DNA from: Flavobacterium ranwuense
GTDB lineage: Bacteria > Bacteroidota > Bacteroidia > Flavobacteriales > Flavobacteriaceae
Assembly: GCF_004349315.1 (NCBI RefSeq)
Contig: NZ_SMLH01000009.1
Location: 96,936 to 160,935 of the forward strand
Length of the DNA stretch: 64,000 bases
Reading direction: 5' to 3'
The notes under the pieces are model-generated. The model did not search any database. It was not told the origin of the DNA and worked only from the letters and a program-made list of their open reading frames with translations. The position numbers were made by a program, and so were the translations under genes. Within the stretch, counting starts at the first letter, position 1. Every line of letters begins with the position of its first letter. This document shows, piece by piece, positions 25,997 through 34,749 of the stretch.

Positions 25997-26079
25997 TGAC
26001 CACGGTGGGATTTGAACCCACACGCCCTTGCGAGCACCAGCCCCTCAAGCTGGCAAGTCTACCGTTTCTCCACGTGGCC
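25997..26079 (-). tRNA. tRNA-Leu(GAG)
   Basis: 83-nt cloverleaf read on the minus strand: acceptor stem GGCCACG / CGTGGTC, discriminator A, T-arm GTGGGTTCAAATCCCAC, a long variable arm, and anticodon loop TTGAGGG between CCAGC and GCTGG giving anticodon GAG. Third gene in the tRNA cluster. Confidence 0.95.
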
Positions 26080-26121
26080 TTAAAAAAGAAAAGGTCAAGT
26101 AATAAATTACTCGACCTTTTG

Positions 26122-26194
26122 TGACCCGACTGGGGCTCGAACCCAGGACCCCATCATTAAAAGTGATGTGCTCTACCAACTGAGCTATCGAGTC
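26122..26194 (-). tRNA. tRNA-Lys(TTT), copy 2
   Basis: 73-nt cloverleaf: acceptor GACTCGA / TCGGGTC, discriminator A, anticodon loop CTTTTAA in stem CATCA/TGATG giving TTT. Identical over its full length to the copy at 26233-26305. Confidence 0.96.
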
Positions 26195-26232
26195 AATGCT
26201 TCAAGAAAAGTATGTGTTGATCACAAAATTTG

Positions 26233-26305
26233 TGACCCGACTGGGGCTCGAACCCAGGACCCCATCATTAAAAGTGATGTGCTCTACCAACTGAGCTATC
26301 GAGTC
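26233..26305 (-). tRNA. tRNA-Lys(TTT), copy 1
   Basis: First gene of the tRNA cluster; identical to the copy 38 nt downstream. Same acceptor stem and TTT anticodon. A consensus promoter lies 25 nt upstream. Confidence 0.96.
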
Positions 26306-26329
26306 ATATTCTTTCCTTGAATGCGGGTG

Positions 26330-26361
26330 CAAATATAAGGACTTATTTTGGAGTTTTCCAA
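26330..26361 (-). promoter_or_regulatory. Promoter of the tRNA-Lys/Lys/Leu cluster
   Basis: On the minus strand: TTG (26361-26359), a 21-nt spacer, then TATATTTG (26337-26330), a full match to the Bacteroidetes TTG / TAnnTTTG pattern. Confidence 0.8.
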
Positions 26362-26432
26362 GCAATTTTATTATAAATTTGTCTTTTTTTAACAAAATCA
26401 CTCAACACCTTAATTTGTAAGGTTTTATTCAG

Positions 26433-26951
26433 ATGAAAAAAATTATATTATTGGGTTATATGGGTTGTGGTAAGTCCACAATTGCAAATAAGTTGTCAAA
26501 AAATATCGAAATCCCTTTTGTGGATTTGGATAAAAAGATTGAAGAGAAAGTAAATTTGTCCATAAATGCCATTTTTGAAAAGCACGGAGAAATTTATTTT
26601 AGAAAGTTAGAACACGAAGTTTTTATCGAATTATTGAATTCGCCGGAACAATTAATCATAGGTTTAGGTGGAGGAACTCCATGTTATGCCAATAATCATG
26701 AGTTGCTAAAAGGCGATAATGTAGTATCTGTTTACCTCAAAGCTTCAATAGATACTTTGTTCAATAGATTGAGCCATAATAAAAGTAAGCGTCCTCTTAT
26801 TGCAAATAAAAGCGACGCTGAGATGAAAGAGTTTATTGCTAAGCATCTTTTTGACAGAAGCTTTTATTACAATCAAGCACAATATAAGGTTGTTGTTGAC
26901 GATAAGACAATCGACCAAACCGTACTTGATATTGTTACAATTTTAGCTTAA
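26433..26951 (+). CDS. aroK: Shikimate kinase
   Basis: 172-residue NMP-kinase-fold enzyme that phosphorylates shikimate at C3 in aromatic amino acid synthesis. Seen: Walker A GYMGCGKST (8-16), the shikimate-binding DLDKKIEEK (31-39), GGGTPCY (78-84) and the lid Arg in KSKRPLI. Full length and typical. It is divergent from the tRNA cluster and converges with the PRTase gene, overlapping its 3' end by 9 nt. Confidence 0.95.
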   Translation: MKKIILLGYMGCGKSTIANKLSKNIEIPFVDLDKKIEEKVNLSINAIFEKHGEIYFRKLEHEVFIELLNSPEQLIIGLGGGTPCYANNHELLKGDNVVSVYLKASIDTLFNRLSHNKSKRPLIANKSDAEMKEFIAKHLFDRSFYYNQAQYKVVVDDKTIDQTVLDIVTILA

Positions 26952-27443
26952 ATAGGCATAATTATCATCGTTCTCATCAAAAACTACTTGCACATGCTCC
27001 AATAATGATGTTGAAAGAGATATGCCTTTAAAATCAGCTTTTACAGGATACTTTTTGTGGTTTCTATCAACAAGCACTGCGGTTTTAAATTTTTTCAAAG
27101 GAACGTCTATAAAATGCCTCACTGCATAAATTAATGTGGTGCCTGAATTTAATACATCATCAACAAGAACTAAGCCTTTATTGGCGTACTGTTCTTTTGA
27201 TAAGGAAGTGTGGATTGGTAATTCGGGATTTTGTTTATTAATTTGTACTTCGCAAAGCGAAACTTTAAGGGGAGAAATGGTTTCTAAAACCAAAGCTATT
27301 TTTTTTGCAAATGTAAAACCGTTAGTGGCAATTCCTGCGATTACAATTTCTTCTTCATCTACAAATGTTTCATAGATTTGGTAAGCAATTCTTTTTATTT
27401 TATGCTCGATTTCTTGATTCGTTAAGATGATATTTTTGCTCAT
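26943..27443 (-). CDS. Phosphoribosyltransferase-family protein (PyrR-like)
   Basis: 166-residue type I phosphoribosyltransferase. The PRPP-binding motif is GLVLVDDVLNSGTTLIYAV (90-108). Overall length and pattern fit PyrR/uracil- or purine-PRTase-like proteins. The actual base and any RNA-binding regulatory role cannot be told from the sequence. Its 3' end overlaps the end of aroK (convergent). Confidence 0.85.
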   Translation of the reverse strand: MSKNIILTNQEIEHKIKRIAYQIYETFVDEEEIVIAGIATNGFTFAKKIALVLETISPLKVSLCEVQINKQNPELPIHTSLSKEQYANKGLVLVDDVLNSGTTLIYAVRHFIDVPLKKFKTAVLVDRNHKKYPVKADFKGISLSTSLLEHVQVVFDENDDNYAYLS

Positions 27444-27524
27444 TATTTTAGTTTGTTGTTTAACGGTTTACTGTTTAAAATTGAAATAATCATTTTGATA
27501 GGTTAAAAAAGTAATGCTGTAGTT

Positions 27525-27914
27525 TTACTCGTCATCCTCTTTAGTAATTATTTCATTCCCAAATTCATCGATATCTCTTCTGTCTTTTTTGGTAGGTCTT
27601 CCTGTGCCATTTTTTCGATAATGCTCTTTGGATAATTTCAGTAGTTCTAAATGTTGATAGGCTTCTGCCGGAGTATCATTTCTTCGATAGATATCAACTA
27701 ATTTAGCTCCAACACGATTCTCTGGTATATCCAGAACGGTAATGATTTGGGTAATTTGGTCTTTCCGAAACGTAATTTTATCAGTAGGAAAAACCTCTTT
27801 TGATGGCTTGGCAACAAGACCATTTACAGTCACATGATTCTTTTTACAGGCTTCGGTGACCATATTTCTGGTTTTATAATACCGCATGCACCATAAATAT
27901 TTATCTATTCTCAT
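27525..27914 (-). CDS. S4-domain RNA-binding protein, HslR-like
   Basis: 129-residue protein starting with an S4 RNA-binding domain (MRIDKYLWCMRYYKTRNMV, then KNHVTVNGLVAKPSKEV) and a Lys-rich tail (RKNGTGRPTKKDRRD), the architecture of Hsp15/HslR, which binds stalled 50S subunits carrying nascent chains. I start at the ATG 27914, as the S4 fold begins there; the longer frame from 28001 would overlap the divergent lipoprotein gene. Confidence 0.9.
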   Translation of the reverse strand: MRIDKYLWCMRYYKTRNMVTEACKKNHVTVNGLVAKPSKEVFPTDKITFRKDQITQIITVLDIPENRVGAKLVDIYRRNDTPAEAYQHLELLKLSKEHYRKNGTGRPTKKDRRDIDEFGNEIITKEDDE

Positions 27915-27993
27915 AAATTTTCTAAAATCGGAGTTAAATAGTTTACAAAAATCAATCAATATTGTATCTTGCGCACTTAAAAATTTAGCTATA

Positions 27994-29004
27994 ATGAACA
28001 AATTTAAGTATTATTTTATTCTATTAATTACAACTGTCTCTTTATTTTCATGTTCAAAAGATAATGATGCAGCAGATATAACGCCTCCTAGAGATTATGC
28101 AGTACAATTTGCTACTGATTTAACTGATATTGAAGAATATTTAAAAAATTATTCTATAACTGTTGTTAATCACGCAGGTTTTCCAGATGATCAAGATGTT
28201 ACTTTTACAAAAATTACAACAGGCGGAGCTCAACCGTCTATTTATTCTTATTTGAATAGCGCCACTTTTCCTAAACTTTTGAGTAGAGATGTTAGTCTTC
28301 ATAATATAACTTATAAGTTGTATTATTTAGTGCTAAGAGAAGGGGTGGGACAGTCTCCATGTAATGTTGATGATTTATTAACATCATATAAGGGGAATTA
28401 TTTAGAACGTCAAACGGTTTCTGAAGTCACAACACTTACTGCTACACAATTTACAGATGTTCCATTTCCTCAAGGGATGTTAAATTTATATCCAAAACCA
28501 GAGCTAAATTTGCCAGGCACCATAACTGGATGGGGTGAAGCTTTTCCTCAATTTAAAACAGGAACCTATACTTCTAATGCTGATGGAACGGTAACTCATA
28601 AAGATTTTGGAGCGGGAGTGATGTTTATTCCGTCAGGATTAGGGTATTATAGCTCAGGAAGTGCTAGTATTCCAGCTTATGCACCTTTAGTTTTTAGTTT
28701 CAAATTATATGAAATGCAAAGGATGGATCAAGACAGAGACGGTATTCCGTCCTATCTAGAGGATCTGGATGGTGATGGCTATATGCGAGTATTAGCAACT
28801 GGTGTTGTAAATCCGGATGACACTGATAAAGATGGTATTCCTAATTTTGTAGATATAGATGATGATGGAGATGGATTTAGTACAAAATTAGAAATTACAG
28901 GTGCTAATGGCGTTTTAATTCCTTTTATAGACATACCAAGTTGTGCTGGAAATACCACTGATCCTGTAAGAATCAAAAAATATTTAGATAAAAACTGTCA
29001 CTGA
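27994..29004 (+). CDS. FKBP-like lipoprotein with C-terminal calcium-type (TSP3-like) repeats
   Basis: 336-residue lipoprotein: signal peptide with lipobox Cys19 (SLFSC), an FKBP-type peptidyl-prolyl isomerase-like domain (about 95-240; VTGW-like GTITGWGEAFPQFKTGT and a hydrophobic FIPSGLGYYSSG segment as in FKBP), then Asp-rich DxDxDG loops (DQDRDGIP, DLDGDGY, DTDKDGIPN, DIDDDGDGF) as in thrombospondin type 3 repeats. Likely cell-surface or periplasmic. The start is ATG 27994. The FKBP call is from the pattern; activity not certain. Ends at a terminator. Confidence 0.78.
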   Translation: MNKFKYYFILLITTVSLFSCSKDNDAADITPPRDYAVQFATDLTDIEEYLKNYSITVVNHAGFPDDQDVTFTKITTGGAQPSIYSYLNSATFPKLLSRDVSLHNITYKLYYLVLREGVGQSPCNVDDLLTSYKGNYLERQTVSEVTTLTATQFTDVPFPQGMLNLYPKPELNLPGTITGWGEAFPQFKTGTYTSNADGTVTHKDFGAGVMFIPSGLGYYSSGSASIPAYAPLVFSFKLYEMQRMDQDRDGIPSYLEDLDGDGYMRVLATGVVNPDDTDKDGIPNFVDIDDDGDGFSTKLEITGANGVLIPFIDIPSCAGNTTDPVRIKKYLDKNCH

Positions 29005-29022
29005 TAAGAATATATTAAATAG

Positions 29023-29062
29023 TAAAGGCTTTCCAATAGGTAATTTTGGAAAGCCTTTTTTT
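29023..29062 (+). terminator. Intrinsic terminator
   Basis: Eleven-base arms AAGGCTTTCCA (29025-29035) / TGGAAAGCCTT (29047-29057) followed by T-run, after the FKBP-like gene. Confidence 0.88.
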
Positions 29063-29144
29063 TGTTACCTTATGATATTTTTTTATTAAAGAATATATTT
29101 ATAAAAAAAACATAATTTTCTTACTTTTTTGAAAAATATAATTG

Positions 29145-29152
29145 TACGTTTG
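29145..29152 (+). promoter_or_regulatory. -7 promoter box
   Basis: TACGTTTG, a perfect TAnnTTTG match 26 nt before the next lipoprotein ATG. An upstream TTG (29129-29131) is closer (13 nt) than the usual spacing. Confidence 0.5.
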
Positions 29153-29178
29153 TAGGATTAATATTAAATATATAAAAA

Positions 29179-30090
29179 ATGAAAAAATTATTAGTTTTAT
29201 TGGTTTCTGTTGTTTTTGTATCCTGTAGTCAGGATCAGGTTGAATCTACCGATTCTATAGCGGAGACTTCATCGTCCTTTTTAGATGGGAAATTGTTATC
29301 TTACAAGGATGATAAGTCATTTATTAAAGAATATTCAGCATTGTCAGAATTGAAGAGCACAAAAGAAATTAAAGGATGGATTTCAAAAAAAGGACATACT
29401 TCTCTTCTAAATACTTCGATTGTTTCTGAGGGTATTCAGGATAGTATAATAGATAATACTCGTATTATTTATTCTGATGCTTTAAAAGCAATTGTTAATG
29501 ATGAATCAAAGTTTAAGATTAATGGCAAAGTGCTTTGGCTTAATGGTATTAATCTTTATGAGCTAAACATAGAAAATAAAGATAAAAATTCTGTGGAACT
29601 AATTGGTTTAATAAATGACTTAAAAATTTATGGTAGTGTATTTAATGCAAACAATAAATTAAAAAAAATTAAAGAGTCTTCGACAAGTAGGCTTACAATG
29701 CCTAATGTAAATGGTAGTTCGGTTACATACATGAACTCAGCTAATGATAAAAGATATTACATGGTTGTATTTAACGAAACTATTATTGTAAATGGTGTAT
29801 CTTCTTCAAAAATGTATTTAAGAGCTTCTATGACATATAAATCTTGTTCATTTTGGAGATGTACATACAAAGAAGATACTACAACTGGTCGATTTTTATA
29901 TTTTAATGTAGCTTTTGTGGAGCCTTGGTATTCATCATTAAATAATGGTTATGTTTATCAAGGAAGTGGTACGCAAACTATTTTATTAGCTACAATGGGT
30001 ACAGGTCCATTTCAAAGTTTTGATTTCAATATGGATGGAAATTTAAGAATGCAGGTTTCCAATGGGTTTGATTGGACTCAAACATTTTAA
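29179..30090 (+). CDS. Hypothetical lipoprotein (303 aa)
   Basis: Exported lipoprotein with lipobox Cys16 (VVFVSC). No known domain recognised. The mature part has an N-terminal Ser/Lys-rich region (about 20-170) and a C-terminal beta-rich region with Cys pair SCSFWRCTYKED near 220-231 and FNVAFVEPWYSSL. Codon use is more AT-rich than neighbouring metabolic genes. It has its own -7 box and a strong terminator, so it is transcribed alone. Function unknown. Confidence 0.75.
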   Translation: MKKLLVLLVSVVFVSCSQDQVESTDSIAETSSSFLDGKLLSYKDDKSFIKEYSALSELKSTKEIKGWISKKGHTSLLNTSIVSEGIQDSIIDNTRIIYSDALKAIVNDESKFKINGKVLWLNGINLYELNIENKDKNSVELIGLINDLKIYGSVFNANNKLKKIKESSTSRLTMPNVNGSSVTYMNSANDKRYYMVVFNETIIVNGVSSSKMYLRASMTYKSCSFWRCTYKEDTTTGRFLYFNVAFVEPWYSSLNNGYVYQGSGTQTILLATMGTGPFQSFDFNMDGNLRMQVSNGFDWTQTF

Positions 30091-30152
30091 ATAATATTTA
30101 TATTTTTTTGTTTAGTTATTATTTTAGGACGGGACAAACAATTAAATAAAAA

Positions 30153-30184
30153 AACCTCGAAAGTTTACGCTTTCGAGGTTTTTT
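30153..30184. terminator. Bidirectional intrinsic terminator
   Basis: Eleven-base arms AACCTCGAAAG (30153-30163) / CTTTCGAGGTT (30170-30180) with A-run and T-run on either side, between the convergent lipoprotein and transketolase genes. Confidence 0.9.
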
Positions 30185-30208
30185 ATAGTAAAAAACAAAT
30201 AAAAAAGA

Positions 30209-31162
30209 TTATTTTCTTTTCATTACTCTTTCTACAGCTTCAACAATTGCTTGATTGTTCAATTTGTATTTTTCCATTAATTGTTCTGGTGTTCCAGATT
30301 CTCCAAAACTATCATTTACAGCTACAAACTCTTGTGGAGCAGGACTGTTCAATGCTAATACTCTGGAAACGCTTTCGCCAAGACCACCAAGGATATTGTG
30401 TTCTTCAGCAGTAACAATACATTTTGTTTTTGCCAATGATTTCAAAATCGCTTCTTCATCCAATGGCTTAATGGTGTGGATATTGATTACTTCAGCAGAA
30501 ATACCTTTTGCTTCTAAAGCTTCGGCTGCGATTAAAGCTTCCCAAACTAAATGTCCAGTTGCAACAATTGTTACATCAGAACCTTCGCTTAAAAGAATCG
30601 CTTTTCCTATTACGAAAGGCTCATCAGCTGGCATGAAATTAGGAACAACCGGACGGCCAAAACGCAAGTAAGCCGGACCATGATGATCTGCTAATGCTAA
30701 AGTAGCCGCTTTGGTTTGATTGTAATCACAAGTGTTAATTACAGTCATTCCCGGTAACATTTTCATTAATCCAATATCTTCAAGAATTTGGTGTGTTGCG
30801 CCATCTTCACCTAATGTTAATCCAGCGTGTGAGGCACAAATTTTTACATTTTTCTCAGAATACGCCACTGATTGACGAATTTGATCATAGACTCTTCCTG
30901 TAGAAAAGTTAGCGAAAGTTCCTGTAAAAGGAATTTTACCACCAACTGTTAAGCCCGCTGCAATTCCAATCATATTTGCTTCGGCAATTCCAATTTGGAA
31001 AAAACGCTCGGGGTGATTTTTCTTGAAATCGTCAAATTTCAATGATCCAATTAAATCAGCGCAAAGTGCAACCACATTTTCATTCTTTTGACCTAATTCA
31101 GTCATTCCCGCTCCAAAACCCGAACGAGTATCTTTACTTCCTGTATTTGTATATTTTTTCAT
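30209..31162 (-). CDS. Transketolase, C-terminal subunit
   Basis: 317-residue protein with the pyrimidine-binding and C-terminal domains of transketolase. The catalytic Glu is in FQIGIAEANMIGIAAG (about 55-70), and the C-terminal EEHNILGGLGESVSRVL is typical. Together with the upstream gene it forms a split transketolase, which moves two-carbon units in the pentose phosphate pathway with thiamine diphosphate. The gap to the N-terminal subunit gene is 83 nt of AT-rich repeated sequence. Confidence 0.95.
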   Translation of the reverse strand: MKKYTNTGSKDTRSGFGAGMTELGQKNENVVALCADLIGSLKFDDFKKNHPERFFQIGIAEANMIGIAAGLTVGGKIPFTGTFANFSTGRVYDQIRQSVAYSEKNVKICASHAGLTLGEDGATHQILEDIGLMKMLPGMTVINTCDYNQTKAATLALADHHGPAYLRFGRPVVPNFMPADEPFVIGKAILLSEGSDVTIVATGHLVWEALIAAEALEAKGISAEVINIHTIKPLDEEAILKSLAKTKCIVTAEEHNILGGLGESVSRVLALNSPAPQEFVAVNDSFGESGTPEQLMEKYKLNNQAIVEAVERVMKRK

Positions 31163-31245
31163 TTTTCTTTTAAAATTGAAAGATTAAAAAATTGAAAGAT
31201 TAAAAAATTCTGAAATCAGAAATCGTTAATCAACAATCTCAATTC

Positions 31246-32100
31246 TTAGTAGTCTAACTCGCCTCCAGTATTATAGTTTTGTGCTAGAGCATTCTCCAGT
31301 TGAGCATCATTAGGCGCTTTTCCGTGCCATGCATGAGTATTCATCATAAAATCTACGCCATTACCCATTTCAGTATGCAACAACACACAAACTGGTTTTC
31401 CTTTTCCTGTTCTTGATTTTGCGTCATTCATTCCGGCAATGATAGCTTCGATGTCATTCCCTTTTTCAATTTCTAAAACATCCCAATCAAAAGCTTCAAA
31501 TTTAGCGCGGATACTTCCCATTGCTAAAACCTCGTCAGTTGTTCCATCAATTTGTTTTCCGTTTAAATCGATTGTAGCGATAAGATTGTCCACTTTTTTT
31601 GCAGAAGCATACATAATTGCTTCCCAGTTTTGACCTTCCTGTAACTCACCATCTCCGTGAAGCGTATAAATAATATGGTTATCACCATTTAATTTTTTAG
31701 CTTGAGCAGCACCAATCCCTACTGATAATCCTTGTCCAAGAGAACCTGATGCAATTCTAACTCCAGGTAGACTATCATGAGTAGTTGGGTGACCTTGTAA
31801 TCTTGAATTGATCAAACGGAAAGTTGCTAATTCCGATACCGGAAAATAACCGCTTCTCGCTAAAACGCTATAGAAAACAGGAGAAATATGTCCGTTTGAA
31901 AGGAAGAAAAGATCTTCTCCAATACCGTCCATATCAAAACCTTCTTTGCGTTCCATCAAGTTTTGGTATAAGGTTACCAGAAATTCAGTACAACCTAGAG
32001 AACCACCTGGGTGACCTGAATTGACAGCGTGTACCATTCGAAGAATATCTCTTCTGACTTGGATTGTTAAATCGTTTAATTGTTGTGTGTTAGGCTTCAT
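31246..32100 (-). CDS. Transketolase, N-terminal subunit
   Basis: 284-residue thiamine-diphosphate-binding half of transketolase: HAVNSGHPGGSLG (24-36), LGQGLSVGIGAA, and the GDGE...N cofactor motif in LHGDGELQEGQNWEA. It has only the first domain, so the active enzyme needs the C-terminal subunit encoded downstream. Split transketolases are common in archaea and some bacteria. The promoter upstream (32126-32156) is a full consensus match. Confidence 0.95.
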   Translation of the reverse strand: MKPNTQQLNDLTIQVRRDILRMVHAVNSGHPGGSLGCTEFLVTLYQNLMERKEGFDMDGIGEDLFFLSNGHISPVFYSVLARSGYFPVSELATFRLINSRLQGHPTTHDSLPGVRIASGSLGQGLSVGIGAAQAKKLNGDNHIIYTLHGDGELQEGQNWEAIMYASAKKVDNLIATIDLNGKQIDGTTDEVLAMGSIRAKFEAFDWDVLEIEKGNDIEAIIAGMNDAKSRTGKGKPVCVLLHTEMGNGVDFMMNTHAWHGKAPNDAQLENALAQNYNTGGELDY

Positions 32101-32125
32101 TTTGTGTGTAAAAGTTAAACTGGTG

Positions 32126-32156
32126 CAAATGTAATTTTTATTTAGGGTTACCGCAA
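32126..32156 (-). promoter_or_regulatory. Promoter of the split-transketolase operon
   Basis: Minus strand: TTG (32156-32154), 20-nt spacer, TACATTTG (32133-32126), 25 nt before the ATG. A full Bacteroidetes consensus match. Confidence 0.8.
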
Positions 32157-32237
32157 AAGTTTTTAGGAATATTTAATGTAAGATTCCGTTAGAATTTAAC
32201 TGGAATAAAATTCTCGGTTTAACTTTGTATAATCCGC

Positions 32238-32266
32238 AAAAAAGCCCGCATTTGGCGGGCTTTTTT
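32238..32266. terminator. Intrinsic terminator
   Basis: Short GC-rich hairpin AGCCCGC (32243-32249) / GCGGGCT (32255-32261) with A-run before and T-run after; terminates the ferritin-like gene ending at 32318. Confidence 0.88.
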
Positions 32267-32317
32267 GTAGATGGAGAAATAAAAAATAATCATAGATTCT
32301 CCAAATTATAATTATAT

Positions 32318-32887
32318 TTAAGTATTAGTAATTGTGTCAGCTCTAAAGGCTTGTCTATTGATGGTAGATACAGCAATTCCGGTTAGTGCAGCATCCATTT
32401 TTTTCTCTTCATCAAGGCTCATGGCCAATAGATTTGCTGCTTTGTCTTCTCCTAAAGTTTTAGCAAAAGCATGTAAAGTGCCATAGGCTGTAATTTCATA
32501 ATGTTTTACTTTTTGATCAGCCGCAATCATCCCCGCATCCCGTACCATACCAATATCGGTTTCTTTGATAAGGCCATTGGTCTCTTTCAATATCCCTTGC
32601 ATGGCATCACATTTTTTTGCAATTGGTGCAATACTTGTTACTTCAAATATTTTTTCCAGACGTGATACGTGCTCTTGTGTCTCACTTAACTGTTTTTTTA
32701 AAGTGTTAACTAATTCTGGTGATGAAGCATTTTTTACCATTTTTGGCAACGTTTTAGTCAATACTTTTTCTGCCCAATAAATATCTTTTAGTCCAACTTC
32801 AAATAAATCTCTCAAGCCATGTGCTGGATTTGCACCTGCTTTTACAACTCCACTCACATTTTCTTTGTTATTAATTACGGTTCTCAT
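32318..32887 (-). CDS. YciE-family (DUF892) ferritin-like protein
   Basis: 189-residue member of DUF892/YciE, a ferritin-like four-helix bundle. Seen: LRDLFEVGLKDIYWAEKVLTK (26-46), SETQEHVSRLEKIF with the Glu/His metal ligands, and HYEITAYGTLHAFAKTLGED. YciE proteins are induced by general or osmotic stress in other bacteria. Transcribed alone, ending at the terminator near 32240. Metal binding is inferred from the conserved Glu/His pattern. Confidence 0.92.
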   Translation of the reverse strand: MRTVINNKENVSGVVKAGANPAHGLRDLFEVGLKDIYWAEKVLTKTLPKMVKNASSPELVNTLKKQLSETQEHVSRLEKIFEVTSIAPIAKKCDAMQGILKETNGLIKETDIGMVRDAGMIAADQKVKHYEITAYGTLHAFAKTLGEDKAANLLAMSLDEEKKMDAALTGIAVSTINRQAFRADTITNT

Positions 32888-33089
32888 AATAGTTGTTTTT
32901 TAGATTAATTTTTTTTTCTAAGTAATACTGAATTCGTTACAAACGGATTACTTAATTTTAAGTTTGATAAAATTAAACATATTAAAATTTAATCAACTGT
33001 TAATTAACTAATTGTAAATACGAAATATATGATTTTTAAAGAAATTAACTTTCTGTTTTTAGTTTTGAGTGGTTGTTAGTAATTCCCTT

Positions 33090-33374
33090 TTAACTGATTT
33101 GAGATTGATAATAATTGACATTCAGCCATGAACCGCCGTTGTAACATTCAATCCCGTGTTGGGTCAAAAAATGCTGCCCTTGTCCACTTCGATTTCCCGA
33201 TGCGCAACAAAGGATTAAAGGTGTTTTAAGTTCCTGTATTTCTTGCATTCTATGTGGTATCTCATTCAAAGGGATATTGAAGGAACCAGCAACATGACCA
33301 CCCATAAATTCATCATAAGAGCGAACATCGATTATAGTTCCCAGTTTTTCTTTAATTATTTTTGCTACTTCCAT
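33090..33374 (-). CDS. Rhodanese-like domain protein
   Basis: 94-residue single rhodanese domain. The start region TIIDVRSYDEFMGGHVAGSFNIP and the active-site loop LILCCASGNRSGQG, with Cys54 in the C-x3-G-x-R-type loop, are clear. Single-domain rhodaneses carry or transfer persulfide sulfur in the cytoplasm. It is 19 nt downstream of the MepB-like gene, same strand, so probably cotranscribed with it. Confidence 0.93.
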   Translation of the reverse strand: MEVAKIIKEKLGTIIDVRSYDEFMGGHVAGSFNIPLNEIPHRMQEIQELKTPLILCCASGNRSGQGQHFLTQHGIECYNGGSWLNVNYYQSQIS

Positions 33375-33393
33375 TTTGTTATTTTAAAGATTA

Positions 33394-33900
33394 TTAATCT
33401 ATCAGGGCATAAAGCTGTTTCGCTCTTTCTAAATTTAGGGGTTGATTCAATGGAATTTCTAAAAAATAGTCCAGTTGCCATTTTTGGGTTTTTTGTGCTT
33501 GTTTGCTCACCGTCAAATCCCAAGGAGGGTAAATGCGAATTGCTCGCTTTCCTTCTTTTAAATTGGTACTGATAATTCCTTGCTGACAAAGCACAGATTT
33601 TGGAAATATAAATTGACCAAATTGATTGTCACTTTTAGTGTTTATAATAAAAAAATCAACCTCGTCTGAAATAGCGTAAGGCTCGATAGGTCCTTTTTCA
33701 ATTCTCTTCCAAAAAGTTACAAATTGCCCAATCTTTGTAGGGGTAATTTTGGCAACACGAAAGAGTATTTTGACTGTGTCAAGATCAAATTTACAGGCGC
33801 CATATTCGGTACTTTCTTTTTCTATTTCAAGATTTCGGAGTTCAAAACCGCATTTGTCAAATACCAGATTTTTAGTTTCAATTAGGCTTTCTGGAATCAT
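33394..33900 (-). CDS. MepB-family protein
   Basis: 168-residue protein matching the MepB family (named after the third gene of the staphylococcal mepRAB locus; function unknown). Typical segments are YGACKFDLDTVKILFRVAKITPTKIGQFVTFW (cut here as GACKFDL then FRVAKITPTKIGQFV) and FFIINTKSDNQFGQFIFPK. Nothing like mepR or mepA is next to it. Likely a soluble cytoplasmic nucleic-acid or small-molecule binding protein, but this is not shown. Confidence 0.85.
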   Translation of the reverse strand: MIPESLIETKNLVFDKCGFELRNLEIEKESTEYGACKFDLDTVKILFRVAKITPTKIGQFVTFWKRIEKGPIEPYAISDEVDFFIINTKSDNQFGQFIFPKSVLCQQGIISTNLKEGKRAIRIYPPWDLTVSKQAQKTQKWQLDYFLEIPLNQPLNLERAKQLYALID

Positions 33901-33937
33901 TATTAGTGTTATTATTTGGGTCTTTTTATAAGAAAAA

Positions 33938-34648
33938 TTAATTTTCTAAAGGTTGTAAGTCAGTATCAGGTATGATTTTTTCTTCTTCTTCCTCATCGTT
34001 CAATTCATAAAGTAAAGGTTCAATTTCAGAATAATCTTTAATGACTTTTACAGTAATTATGGCGAGAGGTATACCAATTGTTGAAGCAATAAGACTAGCA
34101 ACTGTACTCACAGTCAATTCATCAATTGTCTCAGCTTTCGAGGAATATCTAAAAATGAATTGGCCTAATAATGAAGAAATAATCCATAACGCCCACCACC
34201 ATCCAATGGAATGGGTTGTTAGATTTTGAACATAACTTTCATTCTTTTTAGATAACAAACTTTGAGTTTCCTGATACAACTCTTTCATAATTTGGTTGGG
34301 TCTATAAAGACATATAATTGGTACAAACCAGCAACCTGCAGCCCAGCCTTCGGTGAAGGATAAACTCTCTGCTTTTAGATGAAGATTGTAATAGGCTCTC
34401 CTAAACCATTGTATAAAAGTAATCCCCGAAATTATAAATACTGCCAAATAAATCATTGCTATAATTTTTTGTCTTAAATCATTCTCTGTTGCTGTTTCTG
34501 TAGAGATTTGCCCGCCATTTGCAACAGTTTGTAATAAATCATATTGCAAATAATCAGATAGTATTGAAATTATTTCGACTGTAAGCACAATCCATATTAA
34601 CATAATGGCAATTTTTGCTCTTTGGCCGTTGGGTCTTAAGTTTTCCAT
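33938..34648 (-). CDS. DUF4328 membrane protein
   Basis: 236-residue integral membrane protein with about five helices (13-34, 65-85, 105-120, 148-168, 180-200) and a strongly acidic C-terminal tail (DEEEEEKIIPD). The pattern GWAAGCWFVPIICLYRPNQIMKELY is characteristic of DUF4328. It lies upstream of MepB and the rhodanese on the same strand with a 37-nt gap. Function unknown. Confidence 0.85.
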   Translation of the reverse strand: MENLRPNGQRAKIAIMLIWIVLTVEIISILSDYLQYDLLQTVANGGQISTETATENDLRQKIIAMIYLAVFIISGITFIQWFRRAYYNLHLKAESLSFTEGWAAGCWFVPIICLYRPNQIMKELYQETQSLLSKKNESYVQNLTTHSIGWWWALWIISSLLGQFIFRYSSKAETIDELTVSTVASLIASTIGIPLAIITVKVIKDYSEIEPLLYELNDEEEEEKIIPDTDLQPLEN

Positions 34649-34749
34649 TTATGATTCCTTATTTTATAATTTCTACAATTTTAAAGCGTTTATTCATTCC
34701 AGTTTAATTGGAGTAAATGTATACGATTTAACTGATATGAAATTGTTTT

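Noticed and set aside
26201..26401. 66-codon minus-strand frame
   Set aside because: Covers a tRNA-Lys gene and its promoter; not a protein gene.
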